A stretch of 64,000 bases of DNA, taken from positions 14,906,293-14,970,292 of the forward strand of contig NC_049980.1 in assembly GCF_000003815.2 (NCBI RefSeq), written 5' to 3'. This DNA is from Branchiostoma floridae (lineage: Eukaryota; Chordata; Leptocardii; Amphioxiformes; Branchiostomatidae). The position numbers and the translations under genes were made by a program. Position 1 is the stretch's first letter. The number at the start of each line of letters is the position of its first letter. Positions 13,301 to 24,847 of the stretch are shown here, one piece after another. A model generated the notes under the pieces. The model did no database searches. It saw only the letters and a list, made by a program, of their open reading frames with translations, and was not told where the DNA came from.

Positions 13301-15531
13301 CTAATACACGACTATCAATCAATGGAGTGGGAAGTGTCGGGATAAACGTCACATGAATTCTGCAAGGTCATTGTTTCTCAAGTAACTGAATATTTTTGGA
13401 AATCTATCCAGTTGTTTGGAAAACTGTTACCTTGCGTATCCTATTACCTGAGTGTCTAACCTTCATCGACGTAATGTGAACTTGTGTTTTCACCATGTAG
13501 TTATTGACGCGAACAGTGACTGCGGGGTAAACAAGACGACGAGGCTTCTCTCTGAAGAGGGCTACATTTTCAGCCCAGGCTACTCCATATCCAGTTATCC
13601 ACAAGACCTAGAGTGCACGTGGTTGGTGGAGTCCCAGCCCGGCAGTACCATTGCCGTCACTTTCCTGGACTTTCAGCTCAGCTACACCTATAGCTGTGAC
13701 TTCGCTGCAGACTACGTACAGATCGGAAACTCTAATACATCGTATGCCTTTAAATACTGTGATTCGGACTCGCCGCAGCCTTTTCAAACAAAAGATAACC
13801 GACTATGGGTATTCTTCAAGTCCGGGCAATGGAGACATCGGGGATTTTGGTTATACTACAAAGGTGATGTATTTTGACAAATAAGTGCACTTGGTGCCAG
13901 GTCCATTTTACTCTTGCGTAAAATAATGGCACCCGAATTACTTACTTACTTATTATGCTTAACATTGTTATGTTTTATGGGTACATCAATGATCCAAACG
14001 AGCCTCATTAGATTTTCTTGAGAACTAAAACAGAATAACCCCAGTTGGTAAGAACAGATAGTGCAATGAATTTGTATATGTGTCTTTAAAGGTAGTTTCA
14101 CTGTATCTAGCCCCTAAGGGCCCTTTAACTATGTCTATGTCTGTATCATGAAAAGTAATCCACATTTGTCTTTTGTCTTATACAATATTTTGTTGCAAAT
14201 GGATTAAAAACAAATCTTTATGAGGTCTGTTACCCCCCTGTTACCCACAGGCGACTGATTTTCCTCTTTATTAGAAAAGCAAGCTTTCAATCATCCTCAG
14301 TACATGTACGTGAGCAGACCACATTTCATTTCGCGGTTCCCCCGCCCATCCTCCAGCCGTCTGGCGCCGCTAACGAATGTGACCAATTCTGACTTCTAAG
14401 GAGTGATAGGGAATCCTGCGGTCTTACTGACTCCTCATTTTCATGCACCAGTTCCCACAGATTGGGTGGTTTGGTACAAGATCCACGGGGAAGAAATTGT
14501 ACAACCGTAGGAAATAGATGTTTGAGTTGTAGCAATGTAGCATGTCCGACAACTTTGGCTGTCAGTCTATTTAGTATTATTCAATTGCTTGTTTTTCTTT
14601 CAAGCTCAATTATTACGCCTTTTTTTCACTTTTCCACAGGGTCCGGAGACTCAATCGATTCAGATCGACCAAGTTCAGATTACTGGAAAACAGGTTCCGT
14701 CAAATTTGGATGGAGCCGTGGTGACGATACAGGCGGGACGTCATTTGTAGGTCTGTAGTCGTGTATCATATTATAGATGTTCCGATAACATGAGAAACTA
14801 CTCAACGATGCACAGTTGACTAGAAATACTAGATTTTTGGCGGTCTAAAGCTGCGAGAATATAGGTCATTTGAAAATTTCATATACTGCGTCTCATAGTG
14901 AGTACCAATATAACCTGTACGTACTGATGACGAATGACGAATACATGGTTCAACCCTATAGCTAAACGATACCGTGAAAAATAACAACGCGTGAGACAAA
15001 ATATATTCTACAAATGTTGAACGCAAGGGATTCAATATAAATACAATTTGTTGATTACATATTAATGCCGTGATTTCTACAGCTGTTACTACGCCGTAGA
15101 TATATTTTACATATTGCAGATGCTGTTGCTAAAAGGCACATTCAGTCTGAAACATTAATAATTTGTTCGTACAGGATGGAGTAGGGACTCCAACAAAGTG
15201 GACCCCTTCAAAAAGTCAAATGGAGGAAGAATACGTAAGTATATTAGCTCTGTAAAAATCCCTGGTCATTTCAACCATTCCATGCACGCCATTACATTTT
15301 TCATCATTTTATGCCTGCTTGAGTTTGTGATGCCATTTATCATATACCGCCGTGTAACATACAGAAGCACTAATTAAGTGGCCACAGTGGTGACATGGGT
15401 TTATCATCCAAAGCGAATCGCCTTTAATCTGAATTAATGTGCCTTTCCCCTCTCCCACAGATCTGTCATACCAGCTCATACTAGCAGAGGTCATCATAGC
15501 TGCGACTTCATTACTCACCAGACGAAACTGA
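4262..15531 (+). CDS. CUB gene 1: secreted or tethered two-CUB-domain protein (complete, 7 coding exons)
   Basis: The predicted joined coding sequence is 4262-4310, 10754-10795, 12111-12482, 13501-13863, 14640-14750, 15175-15234 and 15461-15531: 1068 nt, 355 aa plus TGA. The order is a signal peptide (residues 1-17), a Cys/Arg-rich micro-exon segment (17-31), CUB1 (about 31-155), CUB2 (about 155-276), a hydrophilic linker (276-333) and a hydrophobic tail (333-355). Each CUB has the usual four cysteines, which suggests two disulfides, and the SPG[FY] start signature. All introns are phase 1. CUB domains are extracellular binding modules; the ligand here is unknown. The gene has the same architecture as two downstream paralogs. 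Uncertainty is greatest at the 3-prime end, where exon 5 has an alternative donor and another terminal exon is possible at 16310-16387. The protein is probably extracellular or cell-surface. Confidence 0.8.
4359..4412. repeat. 15-bp tandem repeat, about 3.6 copies
   Basis: The unit CAAAACACTTAACAA repeats at 4359, 4374 and 4389, followed by a partial fourth copy. It lies just inside intron 1 of CUB gene 1, about 50 nt from the donor. It looks like a simple minisatellite. Confidence 0.85.
6062..6168. repeat. 59-bp tandem duplication
   Basis: AGCATCCACAAT starts at 6062 and again at 6121. Each copy continues with TCAGTGGTTA, then CAGTCACTG after a few mismatches. The two copies are close but not identical, so the duplication is not brand new. 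Confidence 0.8.
10754..10795 (+). CDS. CUB gene 1 exon 2: Cys/Arg-rich micro-exon
   Basis: This is a 42-nt exon between a TTTTCAG acceptor and a GTAAGC donor, phase 1 on both sides. It codes for VICTARCSRSRPTK. Paralog exons at 25947-25985 and 59919-59960 code for RCSRSRP in the same position, which is the main evidence that it is real. It joins the signal peptide to CUB1 and would sit near the mature N-terminus. Confidence 0.8.
10796..12110 (+). other. CUB gene 1 intron 2
   Basis: The intron is about 1.3 kb. A 165-codon open frame at 11359-11856 lies inside it. That frame has no recognisable domain or signal, is overlapped by a minus-strand frame and has no counterpart in the paralogs, so I leave it uncalled. 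Confidence 0.5.
12111..12482 (+). CDS. CUB gene 1 exon 3: CUB1 domain
   Basis: The exon is 372 nt, phase 1-1, acceptor GTGTATAG and donor GTTCGT. It encodes one whole CUB domain starting CGRTMSAYRGTIKSPGFP, with cysteines at the start, in the CQW motif, after the DELQIF strand and in ACIKF. The pattern GIK..LY.YD..FE, the IH.PS..AC strand and the final GFSLSYEG match the two paralog CUB1 exons. One N-glycosylation sequon (NLS) lies after the third cysteine, at the same site as NYT and NDT in the paralogs. Confidence 0.92.
12483..13500 (+). other. CUB gene 1 intron 3
   Basis: The intron is about 1.0 kb. It contains a repeat-like GC-richer block (12535-12790) that may be a tRNA-related SINE on the minus strand, listed separately. 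Otherwise I see nothing in it. Confidence 0.6.
12535..12790 (-). mobile_element. Possible tRNA-related SINE fragment
   Basis: Read on the minus strand, CAGCTCAACCGGTAACAGC resembles a tRNA/SINE box A, and TGGTTCCAAAT and CCGGTTAAATCCC resemble box B in degraded form. The block is more GC-rich than the surrounding intron. There is no clear tail or target duplication, so this is a weak call; it could equally be an unrelated intronic repeat. Confidence 0.25.
13501..13863 (+). CDS. CUB gene 1 exon 4: CUB2 domain
   Basis: The exon is 363 nt, phase 1-1, acceptor ACCATGTAG and donor GTGATG. It encodes the second CUB domain, with EEGYIFSPGY at the start, ECTW, TFLDFQLSYTYSCDFAADY in the middle, FKYCD, and FFKSGQWRHRGFWLYYKG at the end. 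The four cysteines are in standard CUB positions. By hand count it is about 62 percent identical (72 of 116) to the gene 2 CUB2, clearly higher than for CUB1. Sequons are present at NKT and NTS. Confidence 0.92.
13864..14639 (+). other. CUB gene 1 intron 4
   Basis: The intron is about 0.8 kb. A CCCACAG acceptor-like site at about 14453-14459 could open a short exon, but no donor in a useful phase follows before a stop, so I do not call it. Confidence 0.5.
14640..14750 (+). CDS. CUB gene 1 exon 5: hydrophilic linker
   Basis: The acceptor TTTCCACAG is preceded by a strong pyrimidine tract. The exon is 111 nt, phase 1-1, donor GTCTGT. It codes for a Ser/Asp/Gly-rich, low-complexity stretch with SDRPSSDYWKTGSVKF. 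The gene 2 counterpart carries SDEPIPDYRQ at the matching place, so the two are probably homologous despite low identity. An alternative donor (GTAGGT after TTT) lies 6 nt upstream. Confidence 0.65.
   Translation, partial: GPETQSIQIDQVQITGKQVPSNLDGAVVTIQAGRHL
15175..15234 (+). CDS. CUB gene 1 exon 6: linker
   Basis: This is a 60-nt exon between GTACAG and GTAAGT, phase 1-1, reading GWSRDSNKVDPFKKSNGGRI. It parallels the 57-nt exon 6 of gene 2 (GRKRGIRPWQSYAESKGHF) in length and phase. If the alternative exon 5 donor is used, the same DNA reads in another frame and would join to 16310-16387. Confidence 0.6.
15461..15531 (+). CDS. CUB gene 1 exon 7: hydrophobic C-terminal tail and stop
   Basis: A very strong acceptor (CCTCTCCCACAG) opens a terminal exon that reads HLSYQLILAEVIIAATSLL then TRRN and TGA at 15529-15531. 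It aligns with the gene 2 final exon (VILVTSLSAATVFIAGL), including the shared AAT. The tail is moderately hydrophobic but has an internal Glu and ends in Arg-Arg-Asn. It could be a short transmembrane segment or a decayed GPI signal. Confidence 0.6.
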
Positions 15532-15862
15532 ATTTCAAAACCTACATCTCATTACGTCATGCAAAAAAGAACAAGCAAAAAGATAAATCTAATTTGTTGC
15601 TTTGTGTGTCATTTTTGGGAGTTTGATAGAAAATCGAAAACCATCAGGACAGAAATATTAGTTGCTTTGCCGTATTCAAGAGACGAACAACGGGCAGCAA
15701 AACGTCGAACTTACCAGTGCCTTATAGCTAGATCACCCTGCTGGGTATCCTTTGGATGCAGAAAGATGGCATCAAAAGGGGTACCGGTTTAAAACGGTAG
15801 TGACGTCGTCACAATATCTCCATTTGGCAACTCTATAAACTACTATACTTTTTAACCTTCAA

Positions 15863-15868
15863 AATAAA
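15863..15868 (+). terminator. Candidate poly(A) signal of CUB gene 1
   Basis: AATAAA lies about 330 nt downstream of the predicted stop, the first canonical hexamer on this strand after the gene. It is plausible but untested. Confidence 0.4.
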
Positions 15869-16099
15869 GTGTCCAAAACACGCTCTTCCAAGTAAACGTG
15901 TTAGTGGGACCCATATGGCTGCTCCATCCCTCAGGTGAGATAAGGTCACAGTCGATCTTGTTATGTCATGGACATGATTTACTGCAATTTCGCACATATA
16001 TCTTTCAGTGTTGCTGATAGAATATGTATCTATCCTGTCATAGATTGTAAAAGTTAGGTGCATCCGTCTATTTAGTTGTACATTTTATATCAAGAACAC

Positions 16100-16260
16100 C
16101 ATGACATACAGATACACACTTTTTCACACAGACGAACGCACAGTCATGAACGCACATTCACACACACACACATACGCGTGCAAGTGCACACAAACACACA
16201 CACATAACGTTAAGTGCCCATAGACACACACAGAGATACACACGCGCGTTCACACAAAAA
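16100..16260. repeat. CA-rich microsatellite tract
   Basis: Interrupted (CA)n runs with ACACGCG and ACACATA variants extend across this stretch. It is a simple low-complexity repeat. Confidence 0.85.
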
Positions 16261-17054
16261 ATACCTTATGTAAGAATTTTTTGGCAGTGATGAAATATGT
16301 TTTATGCAGATAACTGGCCAGGCTGAATGGACTACCATCTTTGACCATGTTCTTATCGAGGTGACTGAAGACTACTTCAAAGCATGAACAATTTCCGTAG
16401 CTGTTTTACAAAGCCATGTACAAATGTACGATGTGGCGTGGTACGATCAATACATTTGAAATGTACTTCACACGAAAGCCTGAAGGGTATTTCTGATTCA
16501 CTGAGGTGTTACGTACGCGCACCTAGCCACAAGTACTCACTTGTGATGAGTGTTAGGTAATTAGGACTGTTCATGGAGATCACAGGGTAAAGGCATCTTT
16601 CATCAGATTTCTTGTCCTTGCCAAAGTTGGTTTGGATCGATATCCGGATGAAAACTCTTGTAACAAAATAGTTTTGTCCGCAATGCCATCGATCATTAAT
16701 TAACATCGGAGGCAAACACAATGAATAGTACAGGTAGCGTACCATAGAAAAGCAAGTAAAAAAGCAGATTTAAGTTCAGATGATGCATCAACAAATAAAA
16801 TGCTATGTATGTATGTATGGCTGTTTTTACAATGTTTGTTACTTATTGTGAGATCGCAAGGTGGCGTGCGTAAAGCACCAGGGGGGGGGGGGTAATGGAA
16901 TAATTTCGATTCATAACACCACACGACGGATGAATTTTGCTGGACAGTTATGACGATGACAATAAAAAAACAATTTAGAAGACCTCATTCCACCATGATG
17001 GAAACATTGGGTTTTCGTACCTTATATTGAATTTCTCTCTGTCTATTCATGTTT

Positions 17055-17180
17055 CCTCTTGGACTATGAACCCGGGCCAAGCTTGCGACAACAACTTTGA
17101 AGCCGAGCCAAACCAGAGTTCCCATCCTGCAAGTCTCGAGTTACACGATTTCCACCACTCTGGCCAGCCTTGAACCCGGG
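17055..17180 (-). mobile_element. Possible tRNA-like or SINE fragment
   Basis: On the minus strand, TGGCCAGAGTGGTGG resembles a Ser/Leu-type box A, and CCCGGGTTCAA and CCCGGGTTCATAG resemble box B. The spacing is too long for an intact tRNA and I cannot fold a cloverleaf, so a degraded SINE is the better guess. Confidence 0.25.
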
Positions 17181-17794
17181 TCATCAGAAACAAAATAGCA
17201 CACGTACGAAAGCAAACAAACTGAAAACAATACCTCTGTATCATGGAGATAATGAAAACCATCTTTACTAAACGTGTTAAAAGCAGCAGTTATAATATAG
17301 TGTTTAAAAGTAGCGGTCGTTTAAGGTAGACTGTCGTGACATTTAGATTAGCTACATATTAGAAGAGAAATTGCCGTTTTCAGACCATTTTCAGTCCGGA
17401 GTATTTGCTGTCATCTTTAACCCATCTCGTTGAACAAAATAATTTACTGTTATGACTTTTTATGTACGTTACCACTGTTTGTTGTTAAAGTTATCGATAC
17501 AGCTGCCCTGTTTCTAACTGTGCGTATGTACGTCCTCTATGAATACAGGAATGTGTTGTCCTTTTACGCGATAAGCAATGAATACGTTTCCCTACAAAAT
17601 ATGATAGGTGTGTCTGAATAATGAGCTGTTCGAACCTAAAATTGCTAATATGCACTGAGAACCGACTAATCTCGCTGTGGCATACATTTCTTGTGAATGG
17701 TGGTAATGGTACGCAATCAAAAACAGAAAACAGCGGAACACATACAAGTGATACACCAGATTTCTTCAAAAGTCAGAACGCATACGTCAGAATT

Positions 17795-17841
17795 CGTGTA
17801 TCCTATGCCGTACGTGTACCCTATGCCGTACGTGTATCCTA
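17795..17841. repeat. 18-bp minisatellite, about 2.6 copies
   Basis: The unit CGTGTATCCTATGCCGTA occurs at 17795 and 17813 with a partial copy at 17831. One T/C difference separates the units. Confidence 0.85.
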
Positions 17842-20800
17842 GGTCGTGGGAAACTGGTCATTACAGCTAGTTTGACAAGTCGTACGCGTCTGATAAGGAT
17901 TGCTGCAAAACTCTATATGATATTCCACTACCGTTTTGATTATTCATCACACACCAACAATGCCAGACGTTAACATTTTCACACAGATCAAAGTAACGAG
18001 TGTTGCGGTTGCCGCCTTGTCATTTTACGCTTAAATGCATTCTTATTTCCAAATCACTATCTTTTCATATGTCTATTACGACAGTTCCTTTATGGCATCT
18101 ATAACTGGGGGGTCACTGCCGAAATGTTTCAATAAGCGATTCCGGTGGCACTCAGATTACTACACGCTATTTCAGTTTGATTCTTGGCTTTCAGGATCAA
18201 AGATCCCTTAGTAGCCTTTAGCGTTCTTTTTTCCCCCAGACAGATTCATTACTGAGTGTCTCGATGGGACATTTAGCTGGTAAAGCCCTCCAAGCGACTC
18301 CTTAAACAATTATCTTGAAATCTCCAACAGGAACGTAATAGCTTTACCTGATGCCATGGCTCAATGCCAGGTCACTAGTTCCAATTCTTCAATGATGATA
18401 AAGGCCACAAATGACTGGTATTGGGATAATGATTATGATGATGATTGAAAACGCTAGGTAAGATGAGTTGGCTTGCTACTGGTGTATATCCAGGATATAA
18501 AGACACGTTCAATTCTCAATATGTCTGGCTTACACAGAATTGTGCTCGCGAAATGGTGGGCTGCAAAGATGGGCTAATCTTCAGGCCCTGAACCTGACCG
18601 CCATTGCCCAATCATACCGTCTTGTCAACCAAAACTTCACCTATTATTTCAATTGATCCTATTTCAAAATCTGTATGCAGGCTTGGCAATGTGAGAAAGA
18701 ATTCTTTTGCTGCCAGCTTTTTTTTTCAGATTGGTATTGATTTTGTCTTCAGGCCCATTAAGAGCGCTATTTTTCACTTTCGTACCACAGAGACACTCCC
18801 CATCTGTGTTGTCTACCTGGAGCATACTGATGAGCCGCCGGAGTCAAAAGTGCCATATAGCAAAAATGGCTGTCTCGTGAGATGGTTGTATGAGAGGTAT
18901 CCATCATTTCTTGTCATGTTACTTTGGTCCAAATTGCTGCCACTCAAGGTATATCTTGGACCGACAGCGCGTATGAATGCCCTATTGCACACCAGCACAT
19001 GTCTGTAATAACCTACTCATGTTCAAGTGTGCTAGCAACTAAGCTAACATAATCGTAATCATCCTTTCATGTCTACCGTTACATATGAAATGGTGAGCTC
19101 GTGAGCTCGTAAGAATCGGTGAGCGACTCATGTATGCAGTTTTGATAAATTTACTTTAAAAAAAGAAAGTCTACAAAACTACAGGATGTTTTGCCAGAAA
19201 ATATACTGTAGATTAACTGGAGAATAAATAACCCTAATAAAGTCACCCAATTTGGGTTCATAAGGCTAGAAATATTATGTACTAGTCGTCATGTCTGATA
19301 GGTCCTTATACTAGTACTGAATTTCACTCAGAACACCATTAGGTACACTGTTAACAGTCAGCTGTCAAACCATGTTAATGTACAAGCGGCCCTTCCAAGG
19401 CCGGTCGTTTGACGTCCACACGTCCCACTTATCACACGTTGTTGATAACAGATGTGTGCGGAAATGGAATGCTGTTCGGTGTAAGGGGCGGCAGGGGCAC
19501 AGATGGAAGCGTTAAGCATAACATTGCTGAACGTATATTTCCGGTCAATTTCTTTAGGTCTCCTTTCAGCTAGACGGCTACCGATGAGCGACATTACAGC
19601 GTCCAAAGTTGGATTTGTGTGGAAATATGATGAAAGATGTAAAAGTATGGTTTTAAGGACAGCAAAACATAGTTAACAAATCTTTCTCGATGAAATTCGT
19701 TGAGAGATCTGTTGATCGCTCAGGGGTCGTAAAGTGGTCGATGCCCTAGTAAAAAGGGGTAAAGTGATTTCATCTCTATTACAATTTGCATTGATAATGA
19801 CTATCAAGCAATTTCGACATTTTTGGTTAGGAAATAGTTTAAATTCAATTTTTACCAAACGCATCGAGTTAGGATTTCAGTGTAACATTGCGTCACCAGT
19901 TCACTTAATCAAATTATGTTCAGACTACCAAAAAAACAACTGCTTTTATATTGATTCAACATATGGTGTCAGGGTTTTCTACCAGTTGCGGGAATCAAGG
20001 CAATGGCAGCCTTTACTTACCGCTATCTTTGCCCAGGCATCAATACCTTTCAGAGCCAATTTGACAGCCAAATCCCGAATGAATTGCTATCCGGTGAGGC
20101 TGAGGTCCCGCTGAGAACCTAACTTGACAGTCGTGTAATGCAGTGCAGTTTTGGTTGATATGTACGTGCATCGCTAAATTGTCACATAGGCCGCGTCTGG
20201 CTCACTCTCGAAGGTGCTAGCGGTATCAGCGAGACCTCCGATTGATTGTCCCGGGTTGGATATCAAAGACGAGGTCTAGTGTGATCAGACTGGGGGTTGC
20301 TGCCTGTAGGCAGTATGGTGTGAACTAATGCAACTGTAATGTGGCTGTGCCTTTAATGCGTGGCATCGGGCCGCTGTGTTGATGTGATAGGTGTTAACGT
20401 ACGAGTGGACAGATCTACAAGGACATTCGCAATTCACAACCTGGCCGCACGGTAGGAGGGTGAAGCTGTTTTCTCTGTGGCGAGCACAGAGGGGTGCAAG
20501 GCCACACCGGCACTTCGGATCGGATCGTGTTAGGTTCAAGGTGAGATACTCTTCTCATATCTGATCTAGACTAGGGCTAATAGATTTTGATACGAAGATA
20601 TAAACAATTACGCAGGAAATAGAAAATATAAGAAAGAACTTCTTGACGTGGTACTCACTAGAAAGAAAAGTGATATCGTGTGCAACACAAAAATAAGAAA
20701 CCCGCAAAAAGAATATGGTCAGATTTTTTTTGCGTCTTAAAAGCATTTTGTATGTTTTTAATGCATTTCCACGTTATGAAAAATCATAATCGATCGATAC

Positions 20801-21955
20801 CCATTCTGGTGTAATTTTCTTTTAGATAAAGAAAGTCCGGATTCTGAGAGCGTATCACTTCAACATCCATGACTAGCTTGCTTGGCGGAGAAAGGAGGGC
20901 GCATTGGGAACATAGACAATATATTTTATATAATGACAATAATAATATTTCTTTGTTTTTCTTTCTCAATTGACGGTACATGCCACGGTGACAGGGTCCT
21001 TTGAAGGACCATTAATTGTTAATATGTTAAAAGCAATTAAAAAAATAGATATCAAAAACAGTTACTTTTAAAAACAGTTATTGAAAGTACTGCTGTATAT
21101 AATAGGTACGAGCGTATCAAGCAGTAATTAGTAGTTTACAATACCGTTTGTAGTTTACAATATGTCATGACAGTTTGTTGGGTTTGTTCAGCAGTATTAA
21201 GATATAAGGTAAAGAGCTGTTTTTAGATCTCTCAGCTCTAGCTCTGATTTTGTCTCTTTCGTTCACTTTTGTTGCACTTTGTCTTGTGTGTCAGTTAACG
21301 TTACTGATTTGCTCTCGGGAAGAGGGGAGCAGGCTTCTGAAAAAAAGTGTTGTTCAGCAGTTTTCTCCCGAAGCGGAGACAAAAATGTTCCCGTCGGCTC
21401 GTTTCCAGTGGTTGAAGACCAAACTCTGCATACCCAGGCGTGAACGTAGCTGGTGTACCTTTTCCCCAAGATTTTCTTGCGACATATTAAACGACATCGA
21501 TATCCTGGGCTCTACACCGGGGCTGCATATTCAAAACTGGTACCGGTCTTACATACGTAGTGTATACTGCAGCCAAGTCCGCGACTGGTAGGTGGAATAG
21601 TTTTAACCGCCTCAGTATGAAAAGACCCTTATTGCCTTCTTTTCTGTTTTTCATGGTCTAAGATACTGTGGGTGCGTTTTGTATTCACAGTTCAAACGTT
21701 GTGCTAGAGCAAATATCATTTGTATAGCTGTACCAAAATTGAACCAATCATATCTATTCCGAATTTCAGAACTAGGAGAACGTAGAACACTCGTTCTCAT
21801 TGAAATGTCGAAAATGGCATTTTTTTGGTCGAAAAATAGATCGGCTTTATTTTCACTGAAAACTACCTGGTTGTTTAGGAAAATTCCTCTTTTAACCATA
21901 CCCAAAAAATTGCAACTTATTATTTTCGGCCCCATTGGTAATGCATTACAGGGCA

Positions 21956-21987
21956 TGTAACAAACGTTACCGGTAACGTTTGTTACA
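21956..21987. repeat. Perfect 32-bp palindrome
   Basis: TGTAACAAACGTTACC is followed immediately by its exact reverse complement, GGTAACGTTTGTTACA, with no loop. The right half occurs again, exactly, at 22135-22150 and 22317-22332. Confidence 0.95.
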
Positions 21988-22134
21988 ACAGTAGACTTGA
22001 CCCTGTTTTCTTCGAAAGGACTCACCTTATTGACTACATCATTTAGGTATAAGCGGATGTCCCTAGGGACATTTGGAAAGTGGGCAGCTTTTTTACACCA
22101 GGTAAAATGGGAAGTTTAGACAGCATCGAACAAT

Positions 22135-22332
22135 GGTAACGTTTGTTACAGTCATTTCTGTACAACATTTTGTTAAGCAAGGTGGGATACAAATGACAGT
22201 CAACAACCCTTTCTTGTTTCTTTAGAAAGCCAGAAAAACTGTACAGCGTCACAAAAACGGCAGTTTCTAGTCTTATACGTGCATAATATAACCGTGTCAA
22301 CCATCATACTAGTGGTGGTAACGTTTGTTACA
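22135..22332. repeat. Two further copies of the 16-mer GGTAACGTTTGTTACA
   Basis: Exact copies lie at 22135-22150 and 22317-22332 in the same orientation as the right half of the palindrome at 21956. The 16-mer is itself partly self-complementary (GTAAC...GTTAC). The sequence between copies is unrelated by eye, so this is a dispersed motif cluster and not a tandem array. Confidence 0.9.
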
Positions 22333-24762
22333 GAATCTGGCGACAGGCATAAACCACCTCACACAGCCTCCAAGATCAGTGACAGGAGCGATCTGACGTG
22401 ATCGGGCAGAGGGCCTGGGCAGCTGGTTTCACCTGTCGAACAATCATTCTGGGAACTGAATTGTTACATTTTTGGCTACTATTTGAATTCTTCGTTTCTT
22501 CTCAGGCGACAGCCATTTTTTAGGGTTTGAAATCCCACCAGTGGCTATAATAATCTTCTAACCCATCAAACTATACGAATGTTGTGGTGCATCTTTTGTA
22601 AAACATTACTGGGGTTGTGGAAAAATGAAGGAACCAGTGATATTGTCGATAATTTGCTCCATATCAAGACGTAAAGTCAGGCGACAGCATTTCGACATTT
22701 AAATGAGAACGAGCCAGAAGCTTTACACCGCTTTTCCTCTCATGACCAGTTTCAATTAGTATTCACTACGCTCCCTGTAAATCACTCATCCTATTTTGGT
22801 GTCTAATGATATCAAATTCTGTCTGTGTCCTACGCCCCAACCTTCAGGGTAGGTAATATCCAGGATGGAGAAGCCTCAACCCCGTAGAGAAAGTGAAGTA
22901 TGAATGTAATATCAGCGTCACCAGGTTCAATGAAAGCTATATGCCGTGATAATGCAGTGACCAATTTCTCGCGATCGCTGAGTGGTAACTAGAGATCTGG
23001 CAGGTGGAGATATATAGTTCTAAAGGTTCCTCAACAGCTTTTACATCTCACAGGGCGATGGATGCTGCCTATTACCAGTATACAGGAACAGATGGTAGTC
23101 CGTAGAGATACGTGTTCCTGCGCCAAGGTTGGGCTACAGGCAAAGCTGAGTATAATATTATCGTTTGACTGAGTTATGTGCGCCCCCTGGTTTACCTCTT
23201 TGATAATGACTTCACTATACGTAGTTGCACTCAGGAAGCTGTAAATCACCTTTATCGATGTTTTATCGATGTTTGACGCTTTCTAACTTGACAGCTATTG
23301 CACATGAGAGTATTACATATGGAGTTCCCATGCCTATTGGCGAACATTTGTCAACAATAATATGTTCCATATGATGCCATCTGTCTTGTGCATTTTTCAA
23401 CAACTTTAAATCAATTCAGCAGCTCGCATAGGTAAATCACCGACATATATCTCCAAAACGTTTTTAAAATTCATGATATCCAAAGAGACTACAATTTTCA
23501 AAAGCTATGTAAGAAAGATAGGAATATGCCGCAGTTAATGAGAGATTCAGTTCATATAAATATGCATATTGCTCTGAAGTTTCTCCTGAAGCATAATTTT
23601 GGAAGAGATAACAGACCAATTGGGGCTCCCACGGGAATTGTGGCACGCGACGACGGCAGCAGGGGATTCCCGCACTACCAATACACCCTTTCAACTCTCA
23701 TCCACATCATGCAGACAAATGAGCCTGATGACGCTCGATTCTGGAGGAGACGAAAATTACACGGCTAGGAAATCCTATGACCAATGGTTTGCTAAGTTAG
23801 ATGTGACATCGTGGGTAATGAATACTAAGACGTTGAAAGATGTTAAGAGGCAGATTCAGACATATAAATCTACAGGCATTTTCACATATCATGCTTATCA
23901 AAATTCGGAGCGGAATCAAATGATGAAGAAGAGAGAAAGTGTCATGTGATATTACAGTAGGGAGACCCATACAGATTTCTGCATGAAGATTATATTAGGT
24001 CAATTGAGGCCACTTCGGGCATCTGTATCGATATCCATTATAAACTATGTGAACATTTGAAAATTCCCTTCAAAGAACTGCTCAAACCGTTGGAAAAATC
24101 GACAATCAGGCGTACAAAAATGTCTTGAGTTCACGTTGGGGTTGCAGGTCAGTGGTTTGAGATGAAGGTCTGGACGCTGCCAGAGGCAATTGGCCCGGTG
24201 CCTCATCCTCCGTGCAGCCGTAGTTTCAAATATTCCACCCATTAACAGTGCCTGTAGTCTTAACCGGCTCGATGATCACTCGGATCAACAAAAGATGGAT
24301 CAATAGTCTCATTCTGATGGCCACACTTTGCAGTACAAGTTTAAACAGGTTACGGTCTAAACTTCAAATCTTCAGTCTGGCAGAAGGTACTAAATGTCAG
24401 TAAGAATGATAATCTGTTCAAGAACGAGTCTGTTATGCTTACTAGATATGTTATTCCAGCTGACCAGGTTTAATTACAAGGTAATGAGAAAAGAGCATTC
24501 CACATGAGATTCTTTCATTCTATAACTCAGCTCAAATGAAACAGTATAATCAACAATTTTGTCGAAGTGACCTTGGTATTGAACTCTTAGTCTTTTAAAG
24601 TCTTTGACTTCCTTGTGGCTACATTTTTCTTCTTTATTTTGCGAATAGCTCTTTTCTTACATGATGAAGATTCTCGTTACATGCTGTATGTTGCCTGTAC
24701 CGCACGTTACCCCACGCCATGAGCAATCTCGTACAACCTGACACCATGAATACTTTTTGCAG

Positions 24763-24847
24763 GTTAAAAAGTCTGGAAATCGGAGAGTTGTCTGCACAAT
24801 GAGTCGAGCTCTACTGATACCCTTATGTGCTGCCTTTCTAACTGTGG
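24763..24847 (+). CDS. CUB gene 2 exon 1: 5-prime UTR end and signal peptide
   Basis: The acceptor TACTTTTTGCAG ends at 24762, so 24763-24798 is UTR. The ATG at 24799 opens MSRALLIPLCAAFLTVG, a clear signal peptide, with donor GTGAGT. The coding part is 49 nt, phase 1, identical in length to both paralogs. Confidence 0.85.

Larger units (their letters stand above)
15532..24762. other. Intergenic DNA between CUB genes 1 and 2 (about 9.2 kb)
   Basis: I see no supported gene here. The contents are the 3-prime UTR region of CUB gene 1, a possible alternative terminal exon (16310-16387), a CA-rich block (16100-16260), a 12-G run (16881-16892), a tRNA/SINE-like patch (17055-17180), an 18-bp minisatellite (17795-17841) and the palindromic 16-mer cluster (21956-22332). 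The open frames of 100-130 codons at 18604, 19734, 21250 and 23599 have no domains, no splice support and overlapping frames on the other strand. Confidence 0.6.

Noticed and set aside
14460-14508. Possible extra exon after CCCACAG reading DWVVWYKIHGEEIVQP
   Set aside because: A stop follows and no usable GT donor in phase 1 precedes it; nothing similar is found in gene 2.
21250-21591. 113-codon frame with a hydrophobic start
   Set aside because: It begins at TTG, not ATG, has no splice support and no known domain.
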